Positions 23,589 to 35,794 of a stretch of 64,000 bases of DNA are shown here, piece by piece (position 1 is the stretch's first letter; each line of letters begins with the position of its first letter). The notes under the pieces are model-generated. The model ran no database searches and was not told the origin of the DNA. It saw only the letters and a program-made list of their open reading frames with translations. The position numbers were made by a program, and so were the translations under genes. This DNA comes from Trichoplax adhaerens (Eukaryota; Placozoa; Uniplacotomia; Trichoplacea; Trichoplacidae). The stretch lies in NCBI RefSeq assembly GCF_000150275.1, contig NW_002060951.1, positions 2,242,297 through 2,306,296 on the forward strand. Reading direction: 5' to 3'.

Positions 23589-26500
23589 ATGCCTTCTGTC
23601 TTGCTGTTATACAGCTCGAAGGGAAAGGAGTGCGGAAATTCATCAACTTCTGAAAGGTTGAGGTAATAAGGAAATTAAGATATTTACAATGAATATCTTA
23701 CACGTACGTTAACGTTAAACTACCTCAGTATTACTAATGATAATTGTGTGTGTATTTACTATTACTTTCACAAGCGTTTATCTACTAATAATATATGGAT
23801 ATTTATCATTGACAGTTGATTGAATGTAAAGCATTAGGATCTGTCGTAAATTTCTTGATATTCTACGTACAGTACTATACGTAGAGCTAAGAAAGGTTCG
23901 GTTATAACTAATTAGATTATTCAGTTTTAGTTGTCTTAGGTATTTCGTTTATAAATTCAATGTAGGGGTTATGAATGATCATACTAAGATAGTGCATACT
24001 GTACAGAACAGTGTATAGTATCTTAGTATGATCATGCACTGAAATAGAATCTAATCTAATAGCACCTCAAAATTATTTCACGAAAACTCTTGAAATCTTA
24101 ACAATAATATTATCATTCAATGAGGCTGATCATCACTTTGTGATTCTGTGCTATATTGTTGTAATTGCTGATAGATTATAATTATAGAACAGACTTAAAA
24201 ATCACTAGACCATTAATGTAGTAAAAATAGGTAGAACATTAGTCTGTATTCCAGGGTCATTCTGAGTAACATGTCTTCTTGTATTGGAGAAATTTACCTA
24301 GCCAATAAATCGTCGAGTCTCTAGAAATTGACTTGTTGTGTATTCTCTAAATCCGTATTTTAGATATACTGTACTTTACTGTACATTGATGAATTATAAT
24401 GGCTCATTTAGAAAATTTGTTTGTATTCACTTTCGCCTATGTTTTAACTAGGAAATTCTAGTAGACCGTGGTTTTAGACACGCATTGATGAATTATAATA
24501 TCTGCTTATTTAGGAAACTTTTAAACCATGCAGGAATCGGATGCACATGTAAACAAATCGCTGACTTTACTGGTGCACCATCACTAAACAATTACCTCCA
24601 AGGAAATCATTTTAATTGTGTTATTGGCATTCATGCTTATCGAACTGGCAATTTGTTGATTAGTAAGCCAAACTACGAAAGAATCCTTATTGTAACTATC
24701 GTATTATACTGTAAAGGAATAAATAATGAACTGTTCGCCGTGTCTGAGAGTAGACGTATTAAAAGCCAGAAAGATAATAAGCTTATATATAATTTGTTGT
24801 TGTGACTATAAAATACTACAGTTCCATTTCGAATCCAAATAATATCGATTAACTCTATTGAAATTTTAATGTAATCCTACTTACAATAATTGATTGATCA
24901 CTCTAAGTAATGATACAGGTAAAGATTCTGAGTTAACTAATAGCGCTAGTAGCTTGCCAATGTATTCCTAATATTTTTGACAAGCACGCACAATTACGTC
25001 TACTTTCTTCTAGGCTGCTGCCTACCATATGCCATAGTTTTTGCAGGTACTGACCTGAACACGCACATTCACGATGCTAAGAAAATGCCTATTATCACTG
25101 AAGCCGTTCTTGGGGCTAGGTACTAATAAATTGTAATTAATTTGTGATATAACTGATGTTAGTATGAAATCTAACCTCGAGAAATTAACTAAACTTTCAG
25201 AATCATTCCTTTTCATATTGCATGCACTTTTTTTGATATATTTTTTACAAGGTATTTAGTTAGTACATATATTTAGTCAGAATTGTACAGCTATTCGTAT
25301 ATCAATAAAATTGAGCTACTTTCGGTTTGTATTCTTGTGGATTACTGTTAGTGCAGTATAAATATATTAAAAAACAGATTATTGATTGATAGGATATTAT
25401 TTCCGATATTACATAAGAGAATTACTCAGTTTATTTTTGTCTACTACAGATACTTAATTGCGTTTACCCGCTCTCATTTTAATCTAGCTATGGCTCAATG
25501 GGTGAGAGGATAAAATAAGTTTTCTTATATAACCTTAAAAATATTGCAATCTAAACAAATGTTATATATATTTGTACCATGATATATTTTCTGATCCCGG
25601 AATATGTAGCCAACACAAATAAATAACATTATTAAACAACCACAAAGTAAGACATAGCCTAGTAATACTAACGTAATGTAGATGATTAAAATTTAAATAT
25701 TCATTTCTTATAACTGTGTAAAGACTACAGTCTTAATTGATTCCCTACTCCCAGTAATATTTCCATAAACCCTTTTTTACATCTACCTTCAAGGTGTTGT
25801 TACAAACCCACAAAATACGTTTTCTTTTAAAGCCCATTTACAAGAGAAATTGGGTAAGTAACCTTTAAGACAATGGATCTTAATAGAACATTTAATCATG
25901 TTTCTATAAATATTACAATATTATATTTGCTTCCTGCTATAATTTTTTGCTCGGTTCTGATAATGTACCAAACTCATCCTTTAGCTGGAATTTTTTAAGT
26001 TTGATAACAATAAATCAGTTATCAATGGAATGTTACTCGCTTATAAACAGTCCGTCACCACCGCATTAATTTTGAATTTTCTTCCTAGGCATGCAAGAAC
26101 AAAATCTACAAAACATCGTAAGATTAATCGAGTACTAAGTCACATTGTAATAGTCTCTCAGTGTTATGAATACTATAATTAGTGGTGAATATTTAATAAC
26201 AAAAATACCGATAAAGTTTCTGTTGCAACCTGAATGAGAGATATAGACTTATAAAACAACGGACTATCATCAACTACCATGCCCAATATGCAATTTTGCA
26301 TGATTTTAACCAAGTTGAAAATTTTCAATCCTGTATAGACTATCTTTCTATTAGTTGCTGGCATACGACCAATAAAAGATCCTCTATTCTTAGCTGATGC
26401 TGTTTCAGGTTATTTAAATAGTAACTTGTTGCACGATTGTTAGAAGCTAATTTTAGAATATCCTATCTCGACACTTTACAGAATGGCATCGGAAAGATCC

Positions 26501-27332
26501 GTCAATTTATCTCGTTATAATAGGACCTGAGGTAATAAACTTGTTATTTTGTGCTGCTATTTTTGAGTATAACATTTATTACCAGTACAACAGCTAAATA
26601 GATGTACTTCGAGTCTAGATCGATACGGAATTCTCTTATAAGATGAAAGAAAATCTTTTACGGTATAGATAGAAATATAGTGCTAACGAAAACATCGATT
26701 TATATTTTTATATGCATTTTAATTTTGTTGCTTCTGTTCTGAACCTATGTAAATTTTTAGATATACTGGAGTTTATTATGTAGACTCAATTCCTCAACCA
26801 AAATTACATATGGCCTTGAGACAGTGTACAGCGTTAGTTAATTCTTCAATAAATGAAGGAATGTGTGGAGTGATCTTAGAGGTACTTCATAGTTTTTCAG
26901 GGTACAATTAAAATATCCCAGGAATTATTAGGATCTACTTTGCCTTAAAATTATAATGAAATACTTAACATTAATTTAACCAAATAATTTCATAGGCTAT
27001 GAATCTCGGTACCCCAGTAATTGCTCGAAGAAATGCGGGAAATTGCGAAATTGTTGATCATCTTAAAACAGGGTTATTATTTAATACACCAGAGGTAATA
27101 TTCCCAATCTAACAAGTATAATTTGTATAACATTAAACATATGATGTAATCTTCTCTCTTTATGAAATTGTAGGAATTTATAGGTTTAGCAAAATATCTA
27201 TTGTCTTCACATCAACTAAGAGATGCTTTAGTCAGACACGCTGTTAATTATGTTGAAGCAGAGCATTCTTTATCCGAAGAGATGGAGACTTACTGTAATA
27301 TCGTTCATACTATATCCGGTAAAGGCTTATAG
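23589..27332 (+). CDS. GLT1D1: glycosyltransferase 1 domain-containing protein (GLT1D1)
   Basis: GT4-type (GT-B fold) glycosyltransferase; the acceptor substrate is not established for the family. Thirteen exons join without a phase clash: 23589-23662, 24514-24662, 25014-25119, 25450-25501, 25610-25646, 25794-25853, 26089-26117, 26339-26408, 26482-26531, 26619-26662, 26761-26881, 26996-27094 and 27174-27332. The total of 1050 bases encodes 349 residues, against 346 in human. The N-domain has GNSSTSERLRKLL and AIVFAGTDLNTH. The second Rossmann domain has IFLLVAGIRPIKDPLFLADA and YLVIIGPE. The nucleotide-sugar binding region reads VNSSINEGMCGVILEAMNLG then TPVIARRNAGNCEIV and TGLLFNTPE. Several exons are under 50 bases. 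It converges on NLE1. The ORF at 24485-24805 is exon 2 with intron read-through, not a separate gene. Confidence 0.93.
23976..24034. repeat. inverted repeat inside GLT1D1 intron 1
   Basis: Perfect 16-base arms TGATCATACTAAGATA (23976-23991) and TATCTTAGTATGATCA (24019-24034), with a spacer that itself holds CTGTACAG. A stem-loop would form in the pre-mRNA. Confidence 0.85.
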
Positions 27333-27854
27333 TTACAGATTTACACTGCCTATAACGAATGAATAACCTGCTACATTATTTAGCTTTATAGCAATGACAT
27401 GACTCGGGCATGTAAGTTAGTATCTTTGTATACATACAGTAATATATTTTGGTCAGTAATATCTTATCAAGAATGTGGTTACTATCCAATATTTATATTG
27501 TACTTCATTCATGTTTTTATCTATAAAATTTAAGCAACTTATAGCTCCTTATGCTTTATTACGATAACACACTGTATTGAGACAGTGTACGTATAAGAGC
27601 AACCCAGAGTTTTACAGAGCAAATATATATATATTTTTATTGATACACTGCATTCATTGGTATTTAAACATTTATTATGATACAATGTTATATGGAGTAA
27701 AATAGGTAACGGAACTAACATAAAAATACACATTATGTGCTTCTCTTAATTTAAACGCTGTACACTATCAGAATGTGTTATCTTCTCCATCTGAAAAAAT
27801 GAAATAAAATATTTCTTCAATGATATAACGTAAATTTACAACTAAGTAGCTATA
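27333..27854. other. tail-to-tail gap between GLT1D1 and NLE1
   Basis: Short gap of about 520 bases that must hold both 3' UTRs. No gene and no pentamer array seen. Confidence 0.5.
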
Positions 27855-30800
27855 TCACAAAAATCTATAAGCATACAATTTCAGAACTCTATCTTTTCCT
27901 CCACTTGCAACTTTTTCTCCATCAGGGCTCCAATCAATAGCATAAACCTGTTAAAATGGAATTAGAACGTTGCAATTGGATGACTTATAAAACCTTTCAC
28001 ATACATAAAAGATATTGCAACTAACCTCATCAGCATGACCCGGTAAATCCATGTGTAACTTCTTACTCTTCACATCCCATACCTGTCATAAGTATTACAC
28101 ATTACTGAAAAGTATACTGACGGTATTATCATGAGATAAATAACATGACACCTACTTTTAATGTGCTGTCTGCACTGCTACTCAAAAACAGCCGACTGTC
28201 AGCTGACCAAGACACCTAAAACAATTTATAAGTTGTTATCTTTAAAAGCCTATGAATGCATGTTTAATTAAGTAATCTGTAATTAGGGGAACCTGATACA
28301 CTGACTTTACATGGCCACGTAAAGATGTAATGAATCTAAGTATGGCAGAAGAGTATGTATAAGTCTCTAGCTATCGTGATAGCAATAATCTAAAGCTTTA
28401 ATTGGTAAGTGAATCAAGTCATCCAACTATCAACATTCGGTCATACCTTCCAGTGATGCCATCCCATAGTTTAACCGATTTATCAAAGGAAGCGCTGGCA
28501 ATTAACCGCGTGTCCGGCGAAAAGCATACCATATTTACAAGTTGTTGATGACCTACGATTAAGCAGTAATACACAACAAACGACGGATTGATTTAGTAGC
28601 GAGTCAGTTTCTAAAATAAAATATTATACCCATAAACGGATCATTCCGTACCCGTCATGCGAGCTATCGGCGTTTTTTCTTTAGCAGGATGCCATAAAAA
28701 CAAAGTGTAATCGTCAGATCCAGAAACCATAAGTTCTTTCCCCGTTAGTTTCTGTTATATGAGTGAATCAATTGTTAGTAAAGTTATATGATTATTTTCA
28801 GCTACTCTAAAATAATCTTCCAAAACTGTAATGCCCAATTGCGGTAAAATAAATTGTACAGACATACGAGAGCTAAGTTATATTTTTGAAGGGATTTTTC
28901 TTGACGATTTTTCTCTGTTGTGAAAAGTAACAATATTATCAGTTAGGCACCCGAATATCAAAAGTAAATTTCATATAGGAACACATTAAGACTCATATCT
29001 TACTTCCTCCTACTAATAATTTCTCTCCCTTAGCCGGATCATATGCACCAATACGCATGGCGTAGTCCGTATTTAAAGCCATAGTGTTAACCTATAAAAT
29101 TAAAATATCGAAGGTATAAATAATAATAAACATAAATAAAATCAGGGATTACTGTTCCAATATCGTTTACGCGTATAAATGATATTAAATACTATTAAAG
29201 TAGGATTACACACCCAATGTCCATGACCTTGAAGGGTTCTGCATAAAATTCCCTAATTTAATTACAGTTATGTAACATTTATTTTTAATAAAATATTTTA
29301 ATAGTCGATATAATTAGTTTACAAGTTTAAAAATACTAAAGTCAACTTTAATGCATCACTAACATCGCTCGCCCTCCAAACTTTTATAGTTCTGTCTTGG
29401 GAAGAAGTATATATTAAACCTTCACCGCCCCATTTCACACAAGTGACACATTGTAGATGTCCAGAAAGTACATATTTCGTTATACCAGTTACGGTATCCC
29501 ATACTCGTACAGAAGCATCCTATCGTACATACAGTAAGCTACGTTTATAAGTGCGCGAATAACTGATTTAAACTCTATAATGCCATATGAATAACTAGCC
29601 TTCGAAGAACTTGCTAAAAAGCGGCAGTCGGAATCTCTATTAAAACATCGTAATTGAGAAAAAATTATGTATGGTAGAACAAACATAATTTACTTATGAT
29701 TGCGGATTAAAAGAGTACTTAGTCTAGCGTACTATTCTACTGTGTAACGAACTTGTGCATAGGTTCCCAGCTTAAGTAAGTAATCCACTGTTTGTGTCCT
29801 ACTAAAACGTGCCCAATCTGTTTTCCGGTTTTGGGATCCCATAGGCAAATCTATACATAAATTTTATTTCCATTAAAAAGCTCCAATTGATCAGGTATCG
29901 CTAAACAGTGATATTAGCAGATATACACAACACTACAGTAAAATTTATAACATACCTCTCCTTTCTTACATCCTGAAGCTAACTTTTCTCCATCTGGTGA
30001 CCAAGCAATAGATAGTATCCAATGTTTATGACCTGTAGAGTCATAACATGCAAGTTAGCATACGAATTTAAATCATTCCAGAAATTTCATTACAGGTACA
30101 TGAGATAAACCTTTGCAAGTATAATCTGGAGTTTCGGTATTGATGTCCCAAAATCTAACCGTAGTATCACCAGATCCACTTGCAAGGTAGCTAAAAGACA
30201 AAAGAATTTTCAAATTCGACTTTATCCACGGTTCTTCTTATCAGATAACTATTTACAGTAGTTACCTGCCATCAGGACTGTAGGCAACAGATATTACAGC
30301 TTCGGTATGACCTGGTACGAAACGGCAATCATCAATAATTTATAACACGCGTACATTAAATGGCCTGAAATAGATTTACATGACACTACAACAATTAAAG
30401 GTCAAATATTAAGCATTCTATTTGCTTGTACTATACCTGGTAAAGTACTACTACATCGTGTAACTGACTTAACCCGAAATACGGCCTGAGGTTGGTAAAC
30501 TATCTCTATAATACTTTCTGTATCAACATTTTTTGCAGTGATAGTAGTTTGCAGGTCATCCAATATTTCTTCATTATTGAGATAAAAAGCGTAAGGTGTT
30601 GAATCATCCTACATTACAGGGATTACAAGTGAGTATAGCTTATTTAGACAAATCGACGATAATACATACTTAATTATAAATTCTATTTTTCAAAGTCGAA
30701 AAACTCAGCTGAATAGATAACCATAATACAATCTTACCTCATTTATAACAGCATTACAAATCAATTGAAGGCGTTTGACATCTACTTCGATCGGGACGTC

Positions 30801-32073
30801 TAGGGGAGAACCGACTAATTCGCCAGTTTCGCTCTTGAATTGCACTAAAATACGTTTATCTGTATTCGAGCTTGGATCACTAGTGGAATACAGTACGTTA
30901 GTAAAGTGAAACCATTTCAGATGTATCGCACAAATTTAACGTTTAGCGGAAGTATGATTAATAATATGAAAACATACTGTACATTGCAGCACAGTAATAT
31001 AATATAAGAACTGTTAAATTATCATTGCAAATAAAATTGACTTGTTTGATAAGCATTTATACGTAGTAGCATCTATCATTGGTCAAAAGTATAATAAATG
31101 TCCTTGTATATGGTAGTACGTATACCAATAACTGGTTTCTACTGTTATTAACGGAATAAAAATAATGTAAGAATTGCAAATCTTAGTATATCAAAGCATC
31201 GTACCGTACCTACAGTATGATCAGAAATTTATTTCTATACGAAGACACCTTAAACATGAATGTTCTACAGGTACAGTAATGAATAGAGATGCAACTAGTG
31301 ACAACCTGACAACATGTCCTCGTGATTGATGATAAAATTAGGTTATCTCATTGAGATATTATAATGATATATATACTAATTAATGCATCATTGACATCGA
31401 GATTTACAGTAAATATATCATCGGTGAACTGATCTGAGCTTGTTGCAGTTGCATCTTACAATGCATACACTATTCTACTGTATAAGATCCTTAAAAGGTG
31501 TGAGCTCATTATTGCAACTCGTTTTATATTCATATTTCGCAACACAATGTCCTAAAAGTAAGTCATTATAATACATCCAAATGCAGTACAGTACGCAGTA
31601 AATATTGAAGACTCATTGACAAGGTAAGCTTTTAAGACTGCAATCAATGCGCCTAACAGTCACTCATTAATAACTGATAAAATCAATAAATCAGTACTTG
31701 CAAACTACAGTATGTGTACAAATGGAAGTACAATGTAATCGGATTATAATTACGGTATTTATCAGTCGTATTACAGAACTACCTATCTTCCAATTCAATA
31801 TGTTACAGTGTTACTGGACAAGTACACATGCTCTACAATTCCGTTAGCCATATAAATTGGTGTAATTAATCATGGCATCAAACATGTTTCCCTGTTCTAA
31901 GGCATGTTTCTAGCTTTCAGAGTTTTGAAGTCTACAAGCATTTGCATAAGCGTTTTTGCATTGCTGGGTGGTGAGTTGTGCTGCACCAAACTCAAACGGA
32001 TACAGTACTACACGAAAGATTGAAAAACATTCTACAGCTATCCCAAGCAAGGCAAATCAACAGCTAACCTCAT
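27855..32073 (-). CDS. NLE1: Notchless homologue NLE1, WD40 ribosome-assembly factor
   Basis: Nucleolar 60S assembly factor; in other eukaryotes its N-terminal NLE domain binds the AAA-ATPase Rea1/MDN1, and it modulates Notch. Seventeen exons join in phase from 30879 down to 27855: 30879-30738, 30608-30437, 30311-30266, 30190-30111, 30032-29956, 29850-29753, 29636-29600, 29519-29347, 29238-29214, 29091-29004, 28914-28868, 28751-28652, 28552-28447, 28335-28293, 28215-28156, 28082-28026 and 27947-27855. The NLE domain has LVQFKSETGELVGSPLDVP and EIVYQPQAVFRVKSVTRC; WD40 blades include HTEAVISVAYSPDG, GSGDTTVRFWD, HKHWILSIAWSPDG, VSGSDDYTLFLW, SASFDKSVKLWD and HADEVYAIDWSPDG. The end (KLYAYRFL) differs from the usual WRR. 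I propose the start as ATGAG at 32073-32069 spliced to 30879, giving 482 residues (human 485); that first exon is inferred. Confidence 0.92.
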
Positions 32074-32194
32074 AATGTCATGGAAATTTATCGTTAATCG
32101 TTCAGCTTTAAAAAATATTACCAAATTTACACATCTAATCTACCATGTACAGCAGTGTCTGCAACTTAGCAACTTCTTTATTTCACTTCGAAGT

Positions 32195-32905
32195 AGAGTA
32201 CTGTACGTACTGTACACTGTACAGTACAGTACAGTCACCTCACTTGACTGTACGCTTGCACAGTAGCCAAAAAATTTTAAATTTCATAGTGTTCACTGTA
32301 CTGTACAGTGTACAGTACTGTAAGTTGGAGTACTTTGTACTGTACTGTACTGTACTGTACGTTCAAGACTAAACTGCACGTGCCAACAAATCGATATTGT
32401 GATGTGACGTGGCGACTAAAAGCGTACAGTATTCCAGTACTGTATTGTACTGTACTGTACTGTAGTGCTGTGCAATGAGTGTCCATACAGTACAGTACAC
32501 TGTACAGAACAGTACAACTTCTCGTTAACGAATGATCTCGATAAATTTCTTTTTCTTTCTCATACTGTACTGTACACTGTACGTAGCGAAATGGATCAGC
32601 GCGATTATTTGATGTATACAATATTTTATCTTGCCAAACTATAAACTACTGCACTTTAAGCAGATATACAGTTTTATGGGTTTTATTCGAAAATAAATCA
32701 TAAAAATATTCACTGACTTATCTAGAAAGAAATTCTACACCATGTACTGTACAGTAAATGAAAGGGAAGATCTACTGTACTGTACACTGTACTGTACGTA
32801 CTGTATAGTACTGTACTGTAATGGATGAGTTGATATTCGTATTACTGTACTGTACTGTACAGTACAGTACAGTACAGTATAATACTGTACCGTACAGTAC
32901 AGCTG
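32195..32905. repeat. large CTGTA/TACAG palindromic array in the NLE1-TMED2 gap
   Basis: Over 700 bases studded with blocks of (CTGTA)n facing (TACAG)n, for example GTACTGTACAGTGTACAGTA near 32295 and TACTGTACTGTACTGTACAG near 32845. Short ORFs here translate as repeated VLYCTV-like peptides in both strands and are not genes. The array lies between the proposed NLE1 start (32073, minus) and the TMED2 start (33020, plus). Confidence 0.9.
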
Positions 32906-33019
32906 TAGTAACCCATCGAAGGCTTTTTACTGTAGCCTTATTATGATATTTTTTATCATATGAGATTGATAAAGAAGGCTAGAAGTAGCTGTAATTTAGA
33001 ATAAGAGTAGCTAAGCAAG

Positions 33020-35093
33020 ATGAAATCCTGTAAAATATTGGTTGCTATCTTACTACTCTTCGTCAGTAACTGCCATGGATACATGGTTCGCATTGATGCT
33101 GATTCAGAAGAATGTTTTACGGAGAAAGTTAGCGGCGGTTCTAAAATGGAACTAACTTTCGAAGTTTCGGAGGGTGGTTTCCTGGACATTGATATCAAGG
33201 TAAAGCTTTTTAATTCATTATATTGTATATTATCCTACAATACGTAGCAGTAACCGAGAATTATGAATTTAATTTTCGCTTCTTTCTCATTTTACTCTTT
33301 ACTATTAAGTCTGTAACGAATACCATAGTTAAAAAAAGGATATTTACAGCTTCTCATGGTACTTAGTTACAGCACTGTACAGTGTACACTATACTTTACT
33401 CTACTGTACTGTAATTCACGTACGTCTAAAAACGGAGACGCTTTAATAAAGGACAAGAAAGGGCAATTTATAACTCAATGGATTGGATACATCTAGAATG
33501 TACAATTTATACTGTAACATTGGAAACTGTTATTCATACATCCGTAATGTTTTAAATTTGGGAGTAAAGCATTTGGAAACTTCAACCGTATGTACAGTAC
33601 AGTACAATACAGTTACGATTCCAGCTAAAGATGCCATCATTACTTTGTTCTCTGTCAGTTGCATACAATAAATACATTAATCGAAGATTTAAGATTAAAA
33701 TGGATAAAAAATGTTGAATTTTTGGCTGTAGCATAACTCTGCAAATACAGCTTTTTTCGATTACAGAAGCTCATAGTCGGATTTACGCAGAATTATCATC
33801 AGATTTACGATAAAGAAATTATTATAAAAATGTTGTAGCCTGCTATATTATATTGTCCTCACATAATCCAAGATATGCCGAAGTAGAGATACTAATGACT
33901 TTTGTAGCGGTGAATATAGCGCAATATCAGTAAAATATACAGTAACTTAAAGCCATTTGACTCTAGGATACTTGATCATATCTGCATCCATGATATATTA
34001 TACTCTATGACGCAGTATACAGTAACTAATTGTAAGAATGTTATAATTTGGCTAAAAGATACATGTGAGACAGTGGTTGCTCTTTTGAACTAGTATCTCC
34101 ACTAATATGCGGACGTAGTGGAAACACTATACTGTACAGTAATGTATTTTGCAGGAATCCTAACCGTACCGTATCTAGCACCATATTATCTGCGTTGCGA
34201 AAGTGATGTCGCATTGCATGAAATTTTAAGTCACTAATGTCTACTTTTAAACCTTCAAAAGGTGACAGCACCAGATGGTAGTGATATCTATCGTGGAGAA
34301 CGTGAATCAAGTGGCAAATATGTCTTCGCGGCGCCTGTGGATGGTGTCTACACTTACTGTTTTGGTAACAAAATGTCAACTCTTACTCCAAAAACGGTAG
34401 TGTTTTCGTTAGAGGTTGAAGTAAGAAAAGATCCTGCTGCTGTCAAAGACGACGAAAAAGATAAAGACGGTATCAACCAATAGGAAATAGCTTTACTAAA
34501 TTACGTTCTGTTTTATGCTTTACTGCCTAATCTCTATTGTACAGTATATATGAAGCTGTAGTTCTTATACTATTACTGTAAGATTGCGGGACAATCAGGC
34601 ACGACAATGCTCGTACTACATTAAACTCTTATGGAACGACCTTCATTTAATGATCTCATGTTTTACTATTATACCATAGCCAACCACAGCCAGCTCGATA
34701 GTATGCTTACTCAGCTATCGGTTTCACTCAGCAGTGTTAAACATGAACAAGAATACATGCAAATTCGAGAAAGAATACATCGGGAGAGTAAGTTATCAAA
34801 AACCAGTATGATTACGTATGCTTAACATTGCAAATGCGATATTCGCACTGTGTGTGGTATGTTACCGTTTCAAATGTTGACTATTTCCATACAAAATGAT
34901 ATGTGGATTGGTACGTACAGTATTTAATGTTACTAATGAAGTAAATTTATCTTTTAAATTTTATTTAGTCAACGATAATACGAACTCAAGAGTTGTGTGG
35001 TGGTCGTTCTTTGAAAGTCTTATTTTGGTATTTATGACCCTTGGCCAAGTATATTATCTGAAAAGATTCTTCGAAGTCAGAAGGGTTATCTAA
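33020..35093 (+). CDS. TMED2: p24 cargo receptor TMED2
   Basis: Type I membrane protein of the p24/emp24 family, cycling between ER and Golgi in COPII and COPI vesicles. Exons 33020-33199, 34262-34469, 34680-34787 and 34969-35093 join in phase to 206 residues. In order: signal peptide (residues 1-20, [16 protein letters not shown]); GOLD domain with the paired cysteines in [10 protein letters not shown] and [14 protein letters not shown] and the signatures [12 protein letters not shown] and [14 protein letters not shown]; coiled coil with [18 protein letters not shown]; junction [17 protein letters not shown]; one membrane helix; and the cytoplasmic tail [13 protein letters not shown], with the FF motif for COPII and the basic pair for COPI. 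It matches human TMED2 closely along its length. Intron 1 carries a small pentamer cluster (33375-33415). Confidence 0.96.
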
Positions 35094-35794
35094 TCATTTG
35101 ATGTGATATTACCTGATTAATGCGAAATACAACTAATATAAAGATTTTTAATAGCTTTGTTTACCAATGTATAAAGCTATTCAAGATATATTTTTGGTTA
35201 TTGCTAAAAATTTACCTGGCTTATTATCTATCATAATAATCCAGGATAGTTGGTATGACTTTGTATTTATGTATTGGACCGTTTAGCATTTAAGGTAGAT
35301 TTCATGTGAAAGGTTCCTAAACTTGAATGTAGGAAACTGCATTTGAAAGGATGAGACACATTAAATATGAAAAGCACGCTTAATCAATTCATAGTTCCCA
35401 TCATTTAGTGTTTAAACAGTTCGTGCGTGGCCACTGAAAAATTCTTGGAATTGTTCCATGAATCAGGGTTTGTCCAGTTGACCCATCTTTTCTTTTCTAG
35501 ATGTTTATTAGTCATTTTAGCTGCAATTAACATCTGTTAATAAAGCACCACCTTGATCCAATTAGACTAATTTATATCATTTTAATCATAACCAACTCAT
35601 AATCCGCCACAACGGTTGATCAAATCTATTCTAAAAGTATTTAGACCGCAGCTTTCACCTTATATTTACATGTGTGCCTTAGCTGAAGAACTAATAAGCA
35701 TAGAATTGCGGCGAAACAAAAAACAACGTGCCGTATCTTCAAGTACAAAAGCTAAAAATAATTCAGTGATATTATGTTATTACAAAAGATTTCA
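35094..35794. other. tail-to-tail gap between TMED2 and MRPL18
   Basis: No independent gene seen and no pentamer array. The plus-strand ORF 35616-35813 overlaps the last MRPL18 exon in antisense and has no supporting features. Confidence 0.5.

Noticed and set aside
24485-24805. Stand-alone 106-codon gene
   Set aside because: It is GLT1D1 exon 2 plus intron read-through; the real donor is at 24663.
7418-30265. 19-base match AGATAACTATTTACAGTAG at about 7420 and 30243
   Set aside because: Found only twice; one copy spans a NLE1 intron, so it may be a small dispersed relic or chance, with no further shared flanks.
32277-32621. Minus-strand ORF of 114 codons in the NLE1-TMED2 gap
   Set aside because: It is a translation of the pentamer array (VLYSVLYC-type repeats); every array gives such frames on both strands.
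32195-32905. Possible CRISPR-like array
   Set aside because: Units are 5-base words without constant-length spacers, in a eukaryotic genome; it is a palindromic simple repeat.
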